Shown piece after piece: positions 37,571-64,000 of a DNA stretch of 64,000 nucleotides. The stretch comes from Pempheris klunzingeri (lineage: Eukaryota; Chordata; Actinopteri; Acropomatiformes; Pempheridae). A model generated the notes under the pieces. It did no database searches. It saw nothing but the letters and a program-made list of their open reading frames with translations, and had not been told where the DNA came from. The stretch's first letter is position 1; the number at the start of each line of letters is the position of its first letter. Made by a program: the position numbers and the translations under genes. The stretch lies in NCBI RefSeq assembly GCF_042242105.1, contig NC_092028.1, positions 10,339,338 through 10,403,337 on the forward strand, read 5' to 3'.

Positions 37571-38420
37571 GGTAAGTTCCTCTGTTTTTTTGAGGGTTTG
37601 GTCCACCTTTGGTAACCATGACTTATAGATTATCAAAGCCACACCTCACAATAAGAGGCCATCGCCAAACATGAATAGATATTTTCTTTTCTAGAATTTA
37701 TGTGAACTCTGTTGTTAGTTTCATCCAATAATAACTATAACAATTGGCATCAAAAACATAAAATCTCATCGTAAACTCGGCTGATCAAAACCTCTGTGGC
37801 CTTATACTAAAATGGAAATAATCTCCTGAAACTGTGCGCTTTGCAGCTATTGTTTTGGAAATCTTTCCCTCGCTGTATGATCTCCTGACCAGCCACACAA
37901 CCAAAGGGCAACTGCTGGGGCAAAGTTGAGGGCTTGGGTCAGATTTATCAGGTGATAAGCCTACTAAAGGTCATATTTGAATCTCTGATGATGAAACAAA
38001 GGCACTGTTATGGGCTGGAGGAAGTGGCAATCGGGCTATCAGGAGTGAATATCTCTCACTCTCGCCCGCGTCTGTCTAAGGCACTTCAGTGAGCTGATGC
38101 AGTAGAATAGTTGCTGTTCTTTGCCAGCCTCACCTCCATGTTAAAATTGTCTTTTCCTCCATTCTTATCCCTGGCTAACACGCTCCTCTGCCTTGTTCTG
38201 GCATGTTCGTGCCCTCCCTCCTCCTTGCACTCTTCCGCTCTCACTGTCAAACCGCTCTCCCCCTTTTTCTTTTCAACGCAGCGACCTCTGTGTTATCCTG
38301 TCTTCCGTTTCACCCAGCTTGTTTTACACTGCCAGTCACTACACTGTCAACCTGCTTGGGGAAACTAACTTCTATTTACATGTGAAGTATGAAGTGCTGA
38401 CATGTCCCTTTTGTTTCAGG
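37571..38420 (+). other. Likely intron in the GPRC5 5' untranslated region
   Basis: A strong donor AAAAG|GTAAGT at 37572 and an acceptor TTTGTTTCAG| ending at 38419 would remove about 850 nt and leave about 70 nt of leader before the ATG at 38489. The upstream exon start is not visible. Confidence 0.4.
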
Positions 38421-38488
38421 AGAGAGGGCCTTCTATATCAAAGGACACCTAAAAGGAGGGACTGAATCCCCACGAGGATAAAATAAAT

Positions 38489-41263
38489 ATGGCCTTTATA
38501 TCCGAGAAGTACAAATCCCTTTTACCGCTCCTCCTCCTCCTCTATGTCCCTCTCACATGTCTATGCCAGTCAACCAACAGCAGCTCAATCAATATCACAA
38601 CAAACACCCAAACAACTTCCTCTCCTTTCTCAAATGTTACTTCCCCGAAGCGTGTGCCAGGTTGCAGCAAAGGACTGCACCCCATCTACAGGTACTTATG
38701 CGACCGTCGGGCAGCATGGGGAATTGTACTGGAGACCCTGGCCTCTTCAGGCTTCCTGTTCAGCATGGGTCTCCTCTTAGGCCTGCTGCTCTGGTCCTTA
38801 TGTATCTGTATTTCATCAAAGCACCAACGCAGCAACATCGGCGGCACAGTGGCCTGCATGTCCATGTTCCTGTTGGCCACAGCTGGGATCTTTGCCATCA
38901 ACTTCTCGTTCATCATCCGCCTCACCCCACAGACCTGCCCCACTAGGCTCTTCCTCTTCGGAGTGCTCTTCGCCCTGGCCTTCTCCTGCCTGCTGGCCCG
39001 CTGCATCGCTCTGCTGGGTTTCGCAGCAGCCCGGGGCTGGGGGGAGCCCGCCCTGGCTCTGGGGCTCTTCCTAGTGCAGGTTATCATTTCTACCGAGTGG
39101 CTGATCATCGTGTTGGTCCGGGACCAGAAACCTTGCGAGTACAGCCAGGAGGAATTCGCAATGCTGCAGATCTACGTGCTGTGCCTTCTGGCCCTCAGCT
39201 TTGTTCTCTCCCTGCACTTCCTGTGCCGCTCATGCTTCACATACAGCTACAGCTACACAGGAGCCGCCCGTCAGCAAGGGAGGACACAGGCCGTGCTGCT
39301 CTGCCTCACACTGCTGCTCTCCGTCTGCATCTGGGTGGTGTGGATCACTATGCTCACCAGGGGAAACCCTGAATTGGGCCGTCAGCCGCAGTGGGACGAC
39401 CCGGTGCTTGGCATCGCATTGGTGGCAAACGGATGGGTGCTCCTGATGGGGCATGGCTTGTCCCAGGTCGCTTTCCTCTGCAGGGGGGAAGCCATGTCCA
39501 AGGACATCCCTCTGAGCTTCGCAGGCTGGACCAGCCCCAGCGCTGATATCCCAGGACTGAACAGCCCGAAGGAAGGGAAAGAAAATGGAAGCTTTGAGAA
39601 TGATGGTGAAAACAGGAGAGGTGAGAAGCAGTCCTCATTAGCAGTGGTGCCTGATTGAAAGGTTGTGAAATATGCTGAGGGCCAAGCGAGATGAAAGTTA
39701 CAAAATAATTAGGGCTACATCTGACAATTATTTTTGTTATTAATTAATCTGTTCATTATTTCCTCAATTAATCCACTGGTTTGGTCTTTAAATATCAGAC
39801 AATAAGGAAAAAAAGTGTACTAAAGGTTATTCAGTGTACTGTCATAAAGCACTGAGAAAACAAGTAGATATTCAATATTTGAGCTGTTGGAAAACACTGA
39901 ATTTTTGGCTTTTGACTTAAAGATTAAACAGTTATTAAAGTAGCTGCTTCATTGTGCATTTGGTTAATCAACCAGTTATTTCATCTTCATCATTATTATT
40001 ATTATTATTATTATTACTTTCGTGTTTGAAGTTTATTCTTATTCTAATTTCCCCCTGGGGATTATTAAAGTAATTCTGATTCTGATTCTGATCAAAATCA
40101 TAACAACAGAGGTCAGTATATTGAAAGTAATCATCAGGGATACGACCTGATAACCCATCTAGTAGCAGTTTGTCTCTAATATCAGTTACACTGCAACATT
40201 TATCTTAAGTTTGCTAACATTGGCTAATATTACCTGCCATAAGCTAGTGATCAAGAGAAACAAGCGTTACTTCTTTAAAATGTTACAGTGCCGTTCTAAA
40301 GGACTTTTTAAAGGTCCCATATTGTGCAAAATGCACTCTTTGATGACTTTCAATGTAAATGTGTCCCTGGTGTGCCAACAGACCACCAAACTCTGGCCAA
40401 AGACCATCTTCTCTCTTTTTCTCCTGCTCCATCTTTCAGTAAATGTGTGTGGAAAACATGCTGTCTACATTTGGTTCACGTTATGATGTCACAAAGCAGC
40501 AGATTGTTTCTGTTTGTTTAAAACGCAGCGTTCAGACAGCTGCTGAAAACAGCCTCAGCAGCCATGCTAATAATCTATTTTTTAAACATTAAACCATATA
40601 AATCTGCTCTAGTGGGAACTTTAAAATGAGCAGAATATGGGTCCTTTAACAAAACAGCTGAACTGCATTATTCCTATCCTATGCTGCAAACAAACACAAC
40701 AGAATAAATAACCATGGGTGAGTCCAGCTGGCAGCTCCAGATTCAGATGCAGATTGAATGGCATGCCTTATGCTAAAACATAACTACAAGCCTGAATGAA
40801 TGTGGAGCCGGTGTCCAAAATTACAAAATGAATTCCATCATCAGTCAGCTCGGCGCTCACTGTGGGCCTTCTGATGAACAGTATATAATGAACCGATAAT
40901 TAGCTAACTGTATCATGCATCTCCCTTCAGGCAGGAGCGCTGAGGCATCACTACGATCGCCCTATGAGTCTGGATTCTCCATGACAGTGAGTAATAAACC
41001 ATTAGGATTAACAATCTGATTCCACATACTCTGCAATTAAGCCCTGTGACCTTTCACTGCTGGAGGCAATTATGGCTAAGTCATATTGTAAGGTTAATGA
41101 AAGAGCACTTTATCATGGGTATTAACTGCCCAGACGTGATGAACGTGTGATTACATGTTTCTGTGTGTTTCAGGAGATCGACCCTGACAAAGATTACACC
41201 ATCCCTCGCCCTCAGACCACCAACTACAACGAACCTTATGATGAATATTACGGACACAATTGA
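38489..41263 (+). CDS. GPRC5-family orphan G protein-coupled receptor, three coding exons
   Basis: Coding exons are 38489-39620, 40931-40986 and 41174-41263, with canonical borders and matching phases; the product is 425 residues. Residues 1-27 are a signal peptide. A short ectodomain has N-glycosylation sites (NSS, NIT, NVT) and the family motif PGCSKGL...YLCDRRAAWGIVLE. Seven membrane segments lie at roughly 78-104, 119-143, 154-180, 185-211, 222-247, 267-288 and 305-331. Family hallmarks include RLFLFGVLFALAFSCLLA, TEWLI, CIWVVWI and WDDPVLGIALVANGWV. The short ectodomain marks the retinoic-acid-induced RAIG/GPRC5 group of class C receptors. The Tyr-rich tail (DKDYTIPRPQTTNYNEPYDEYYGHN split over the last exon) resembles phosphotyrosine tails of the family. 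TEWLI is GPRC5C-like, whereas the linkage with mgp and pde6h suggests GPRC5A/D, so no symbol is given. Confidence 0.92.
40022..40095 (+). repeat. Second copy of the TCTGAT-tailed dispersed repeat
   Basis: This is the opposite orientation of the 1.5-kb copy, lying in the first coding intron of the GPRC5 gene and ending in three TCTGAT units. It is preceded by an ATT microsatellite (39991-40015). Confidence 0.65.
40307..40648. mobile_element. MITE with TTAAAGG(T/A)CCCATATT inverted ends
   Basis: The left end TTAAAGGTCCCATATTGTGC and the right end (reverse complement TTAAAGGACCCATATTCTGC) match over about 20 bp with two differences. At about 340 bp and without coding capacity, it fits a nonautonomous DNA transposon. 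It sits in an intron of the GPRC5 gene. Family and target duplication are uncertain. Confidence 0.65.
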
Positions 41264-42052
41264 ACCCATTTTCATGTCTTCTTAAACACACACACACACG
41301 CACACATACTGATACCAAATCCAGGATGGGTGACCCAACTCATGCACTAATCTGTACTTAATGCACTTGGCACAACATTATCTTTTTCTGTTAAATATTA
41401 TTGTGCAAATGTAAATAGATTCCTTTAGTGTAAATTCCAAATCTGCTATTGGGATGTGAAATCCTGTCCCAAAAAGGAGAAAAAGCAATAATAATAAGGC
41501 TCAGCAGTATGAGTCATCTGCTTGAGTTTCATCATCGAAGGCTGGATGGGTTTGGATAGTCCAGCTGTCTTCTGCTGGGAAATCCACCTTACAAATGCTG
41601 AGTGGAAGTGACTCTCTATGATTGTGTGTGTGTGTGCACACTGTGTGCCACCCTGAGATGGTATATAACAGCCCTGAGGTGATAGAGAAGGCGTGAAACT
41701 GTCGCTCCGGAGGTGCCAAACTGTTGAGCAGAGCAGAGGCATTTGTGAACGGAAGACAGCGGGGATGAAAGGAGAAAGAACGAGAGAGAGGGAGAGAGAG
41801 AGAGAGAGAAGATGAGATGTGATGGGACAAGACAGGAGGAGGATAGGACAGGAGACCTGTCAGCACTGTGGGAGGCCTGTGCCAGCACTGATTAACATCT
41901 TCATATTCAAAGTTGCACTACAGTTGCCAGGCTCTGTCAGCGCTGCTGTGCCAAAAACAAGGGATGTGCTCTGCGTACAACAAAAAAAAAAAAAGATACA
42001 AGGTACACCTCCTTCCAGTGATACATATTCTCCTGGTTTTCTACAAATGCTC

Positions 42053-42058
42053 AATAAA
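42053..42058 (+). terminator. Candidate polyadenylation signal of the GPRC5 gene
   Basis: AATAAA occurs 790 nt after the receptor stop codon. Signals of the variant type (AATATTATT) occur earlier near 41395, so the true end is uncertain. Confidence 0.35.
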
Positions 42059-42059
42059 A

Positions 42060-45000
42060 GATTCTTCTATAAAAGCCTGGATTTGTGTGTCATATTCTCA
42101 AAGCTCAGCCCTCGCTTCTCTCACTCGTCGTCTGCACAGATGGCACAACAAAGCCCAATTACTCTCTCCACCAGATTCAGATTCATGCCTCCAGGCACCT
42201 GCTCCAAACTGGAGGCTCGGGTGCGGCGCCACAGTTCAGCCACCAGGGGGAAGCATCCAGGCAGCAAGTGACACAGGCCTCCTCAGGGTGGATCAGACAC
42301 ATGAAGAGATGCACTGAAAGGAAAAGACGAGTTGTTGCTATAGTAGTAATGCCTCTTGCCTATAAAACATTATCACCATTATACAACATTATCTAGTTTC
42401 TGATAGATTCACTTTGATGGCCTGCAGTGACTGCCATCCACAAAGGTCAATTCTTTGCTTCAGTAGAGGCAATCTTCACACAACCCCCTCTTATCAGACG
42501 GCCTTCAATCTATTCTTCCAATTAGCCCGACTTCAATTACTCAGAGAGAGCATGCCATCAAATTGGCAATTGGCCTCTTGTGCATTAGAGCAATTAGCAG
42601 GAATATGAGGTTTCCCGCCACATCCAACCCATTTACGGCCATTAACTCCAGATGCAATTAAAGATTGTTCCAGATTGTTCCCCCTCGGCAGCAATGAGAA
42701 AGTTGGAGGTGGCGGAAGAAGCTTATCGCGCAGGGGACTCGGTTGATGCAACCCAGCTGAGCAGGCGTTAATCGTGTGCAGTTGTTGCCTCCATTTATCA
42801 TCTGAGTCACACTGGCTATTGGGAAAGAAAAGTTTGCACACAAGTCTGAGAAGCGATTCTTGGTTGTCCTGCAATCAAAAGGTTTCAGCGTTCCTCTCAC
42901 CTCCCGTGATGTTCTATCAAAAAGTTGTCTTTTTATCTGCTTTTTATGGAGGGTTTTGTGCTGTTTAAAGCAGCCTCTCTCCTGACTGGATAGTCTCATT
43001 CCTGCCAAACCCTGGAAAGAAAGTGATAAGCTTCAGACAATCATGGGAAGAAAAGAATATAATGGTTAGCAGCCCTAAAATCACAAAGCATATCTTGGAG
43101 TGTGCTCTATCACCTGCTGATAAGCATTGCGTACGAGTGCTTTGCTGCACAAACTAAACCTGAGAAAACAGGGGAACAGGTAATAAGTATTCAAAGACCA
43201 GTGTAAAAACCAAACAGTTTATTTATTATATACATTCAATAATAATGAAGAGAATAAACAGAAGGCAGACACAAGGATGGCAAAATAAAACATTGTGAGA
43301 AAATGCATGTCACTTATTGAAAAAAAAATAAATCACTTGGATAAATCAGCTTTTAAGAGCATGTGACCAAAAACTCCACATGCAATTCAAACTCATTTAT
43401 TAAATCCCTGTACAAAAAAAAACAAAAAAAAAACCTCCCACTGGGTTGACTTGAGCACAGTGCAGGGAGACGGGGTCAGCTTCTGTGTCTTTCCAGCACA
43501 CCTCTGCGGTGATTTTGCAGCCTTCCAAATATGATCTGCCGCAATTAGGGGAGACAGAAACGAGCGAGAGCGGCCCAGAAGAGCCACTGCAGCCTTGCCG
43601 CAGTCGCTGCTCGATAGTGATTACGCCACCACGACGCGAGCTTTTGCCAACTGGATGAGTGAGGTGGAAGTGTTGCTAAATGAGCGTCTCGTGTGGGCAG
43701 GTTGATAATAACACTCTGTACTAGCCTGGGAGCAGGCAGCTGTCAGATCACCAGCCTCACCTCTGCACGGAGGCATTTCTAGCGCAGAACTTAAGGCCAA
43801 ATTATCATAGGGAGGGCTAATGTTTGATTTTCATTATAAAAGCAAATCACAAGAGTCCACACATGCCAAATCAAACCTTATACATTTGAAAATGACTGGT
43901 GATTATAAAGACGACCACTGAGGCACAGAGAAGAGATAACCCAGATTATTGAAGCGGACCGAATCGGCTTCTGAGGGCCACTTGCTTCTGCCCTCCCCAC
44001 CCAGAAACTCTCTCCTGGACCTTCACTGAGACTCCCCGTCACTCCTGTCTCCTCTCATCACTTTACATCAGATCTCTTTCCTCCTCGCGCCATGTAAACA
44101 GCCCATTCTCCTCCCAATCTTCCTCCTTACAGCACTATGATTTGAATTCATGCACAAATGAAAAGCTCCTCTGACCGACTGACACCCCTTCCTCTCGCAC
44201 AAAAGCATGCATAGCAACACTTCTGATAATACTTGTAAGGAATAGTAAGACAAAAAAAAAAAAAAGAAGAGGTAACGCGCGTCAAAAATACTCATTGGAC
44301 CTACTGCACACAGTTTTCACAATCATACAAAACATTACCCCTCCTCGCACTGTCCGCTCCACCCTGAGCGCACTGTACCCCCTGAAAAAAGGTAAAAAAA
44401 ATTTAAAAAAGACAGCAGGGGACGTTGTTATCCTGTCAGCTAATGATTAATGGCTTCAGCATCTCACCTTCACAATCGCTGCCACAGTTCCCTCAGCTAA
44501 CCACCCACACATTGTTTCATTGTTCAAAAGGTGGCCGCTGGGCCCTTTCGACATTGTGCGGACGCTCCCCTCCGTTTGCTTTGCCTGTAATTTGGCCCTA
44601 CTGGCAAATGTGATTCAAAATATCCTGTCTGTCTTTCTGCGTGTCCCTCCTGACTCCATCTGCTCCGATTTCCCTCGTCTGCGGCAAACACCTCTGCTTC
44701 TACGGCACGATCATGCGATGACTAAAGAAAAAAAAAGCCAATATATTTTTGTTTGGACTGAATTAAAAAGCTACCCAGCTCGTTTTGTTTGCCGGTCAGA
44801 AATCCCAGAATTGCTTTTAAATGCGTGTACGCCGTCTTTTTGTAGACGCCGCTTCAATTATCAATTTCCCAGGGTGCTGTTTCAGCACTGTACTGAAATA
44901 TACAGCTTCAACCCACAGATAAAAAAAACAATATAACAACGCAAAGGCAAAAACAAAACAACCACAAAAATAGGAAATACATCAGGACCAAAAATGTGCT

Positions 45001-46921
45001 TTCTTCAGAAATCTTTGGAACCAAAAAGGCAAATAATAGCAATAACAACATAGTGAGAGTATATGGAGATGTGATACATACAGGACAGATACTTGGTCTA
45101 TAAATTGTCTGGCTGCCAGTTTTATGATGCCTTGTTAAGAGAACATTAAAACTATTCGGACTGAACAATCCCAGAGAGCATGATGAAGGATTTAAAATGA
45201 CAACATGACACGTACTAGAGTATGTGGTGTCCTGTCACGATAAAAATTATGAACATAAATAGAAAACCGATAAATCCTCATTACTTCAAGACTCCGTTAC
45301 ATGACTGCAATCTCTTTTTCGCACCGTGTTCTAATCTGGGCTGTTCTGTTGGGATCTACTGTTCTGCTGAGTTGAGATCAGACACCGTTTCCACGCACAG
45401 AGCTCGAGCACAGAAGCAGCTCCGCCTGAAGCCTGCAGGCATAAATATCTCAACTGGCCAGAAGGGATTCCCGTTTGGCTGACGGGCGGATGATTAGTTT
45501 CCCACGTGGGCGTTCCTGCTTCAGATCTGCTTTGCTAAATCTAGTTCATTTGTGTTCCATGTGTTCTTTGTCCATCTGACCCGTTCATTCGCTGCATCGC
45601 TGCTACAGCTGGAATGTCTGACGGTTTGGGGAGATAGAAACAAATGTACCGAGTCCTTTTTTGGAAGAAGCACTGTGAGCAGATCGGGGGATGAGCCTTA
45701 GAGGGGAGGTGCAGCGGGATCTCAAAATGGACATACATGTACATATGGGGTCAGTTCATTGCTGAAATGAAAAGAAGCTGATCGACATCCCATCTTAGTG
45801 TTGCAGTTACAGTAATAAATGGACTATGTGCAGATCAGCAACAAGGACAAATGAATGGCTCTGTCACTGAAAATAATGGATATCCATGTTATATATAATG
45901 ACGTCGCTATGCTTCTTATCAATGGCAGCAAAACAAATGAAAGAGAAACTGAGGTAATGCAGAAAAAAACAGTCACTTGTTTTTTTTCCTTGTCATTTTC
46001 GCTTTTTTTTTTCAAATCTTTTTTTTTTTTTTTTTTTAAACATTAGCTTTGTTTCCTTTTACACTTGGGGGAAGGTGTGAAATGTAAAATGACAAAAAAA
46101 AAAGAGACTTTTTTTTCTCCATGAAGTGTTCATAGTTTGCTGTTACCGGGACAACAGTGGTTTCTCTCAGTCAGATGCTCCCCAGTCAGAGTTTCCTCCG
46201 GCTGAATGTCCACTATTCCAGCTTTACAAAATAATAATAACAATAATTCCTACTCCTCCTGTATTGAGCCGTCCAACTTTGATTAATTTTTTTCATTATT
46301 ATGCCGCGATGCTAAACCAGGGGGACTGTGATGTGGAGAGGGTGGCTTTATGTCAATGTAGTGTTTAAAAGCATAAGTACCTTTTTTTAGTAATGCTGTG
46401 CTGTGGCATCGTTCTGTGCAGGCCATCGATAAAGGGAAAAACGCAGAGGAAACCGTGCACTTGGTGTTGAATGTAAGTGTGTGTATATAAGTCTGATTGG
46501 GTCTGACAGGGCAGTGGATATACTGAACGTTCAGAGACCTTTAGGAACAAAAAGGTTTATAGTGTGCAGGATCACACAGGAACAGCAGTGTCTCTCCTTC
46601 CAGGCCCCCGTAGTGTTTCGAAAACCATCCGAAATTGTGCCCTGTGGTTCAAAGTAGTCGGCTCCAGCTTTTGATGCGGGAGACACTCGTGGCAGTTTTG
46701 TCATTGTTTCCATGTCAGCGACAGACAAAAGAGTACAGAAAACAGAGCTTGAGTTGATGATGTGGCAGTGACCTCTCTCGCCACGGTAAAAAGAAAAAAC
46801 AAAACACATGAGTTGTCACTTTAGTCCGCCTGCAGGAAAATGGAGGGGAGCGGCTGCCAAACAAAGAGCTTGAAAAAGGGGTTTGGAGCGTTGTGAAATT
46901 CCTTGGGTGTGATTTGTGGCT
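42060..46921. other. Interval between convergent GPRC5 and rbfox2, mostly probable rbfox2 3' UTR
   Basis: No coding exon is supported. TTTATT at 43218-43223 and 43222-43227 (AATAAA on the minus strand) could end a 3.7-kb rbfox2 3' untranslated region; rbfox mRNAs commonly have long ones. Poly-T tracts (46019-46038) and A-rich tracts occur. Many short frames here are low complexity. Confidence 0.4.
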
Positions 46922-63426
<16,505 letters not shown>

Positions 63427-64000
63427 CTGCAGCAGTGGGGGAGGGAGGGAGGGGAGAGGAGAGGAAAGATGAGGAGGCAACTTAACATATGCACTCGGTG
63501 AGCCTTTTATAGTGGCTATAACGTCCTGATGAAGGTAGAATGAGGGGGTTAAAATCCTGCCTATTAAATTTCACTCTCTCTATCTCTCTCGCTCTCTCTC
63601 TCCCTCTCACCGCTCAGTCACTCTCCCATTCCCTCCCTGCTATCCTCTCCCTCTCCCTCCATATCTCTGACAGCCGTGTGTTTTCAGTCAGCCAACCATG
63701 AAATATTTACTGCAAACACATCTATTATTAAGAGTCAGAAAATTCGATACAGGGTTTGAGATACAAAGATGCTTATTGTGCCATGTTAACCATGGCATGT
63801 TTACAGCTACTGCTGCATTGTGTGAATGCGTGTTCCTGTATTTTCGGATTTCTTTCAGGGGCCATCTATAATTCAGATTAAGTGTATATCAGCGGGGACT
63901 TTGTTGCTTCGGGTTCTTCCTTTTTCTGCACTGTTACAACTGCATCAGCCGCAGGATCGCCTGCAGATTATTTATGGGTATACTGCTGCTCCAACACATA
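63427..64000 (-). other. rbfox2: rbfox2 intron reaching the window edge
   Basis: It includes a CT-rich microsatellite (63571-63620). I see no further exon before the end. Confidence 0.6.

Noticed and set aside
38544-39638. Several frames of 60-140 residues overlapping the receptor gene
   Set aside because: They are alternative-frame shadows of the GPRC5 first coding exon.

Overview
This is nuclear DNA from a ray-finned fish, most likely a percomorph teleost. It has intron-containing vertebrate genes, long CA/GA/TA microsatellites and several dispersed repeats typical of teleosts. No gene is bacterial or viral. All identifications come from reading protein motifs and splice signals by eye; no database search was run.

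Layout. On the minus strand, in the left 15 kb: a PH+FYVE phafin gene (plekhf-like, 2305-3341), osteocalcin (bglap, 6580-7670) and matrix Gla protein (mgp, 10103-11167, with a probable untranslated first exon and TATA box near 12.5-12.6 kb). A doubtful small minus-strand locus follows at 14.1-15.4 kb. From about 15.4 to 33 kb I see no convincing gene, only repeats, including a complete 704-bp Tc1/mariner-type MITE with TA target-site duplication. On the plus strand: a cone/rod PDE6 inhibitory gamma subunit (pde6h-like, 34466-34817) with a TATA promoter and CRX-like sites, then a GPRC5-family orphan receptor (38489-41263). The right third (46922 to beyond the window edge) is the 3' part of the splicing regulator rbfox2 on the minus strand: eleven constitutive coding exons plus one alternative exon. 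The first exons lie outside the window.

How it fits together. bglap and mgp are adjacent, same-strand, vitamin-K-dependent Gla proteins of the skeleton and look like tandem duplicates. MGP, PDE6H and GPRC5A/D are together on human 12p and RBFOX2 is on human 22q, so the block may preserve an ancestral 12-22 linkage.

The most striking structure is inside rbfox2. The intron after the 93-nt RRM exon holds 18 copies of the Rbfox binding hexamer TGCATG on the transcribed strand in about 3.1 kb, against 2 on the other strand. Another copy lies 187 nt upstream of the 93-nt exon, and others flank the DGFYGA-type exon of a mutually exclusive 43-nt exon pair. This suggests heavy autoregulation or cross-regulation by Rbfox proteins. 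A 112-bp CA repeat (transcribed strand) starts 29 nt after another rbfox2 donor.
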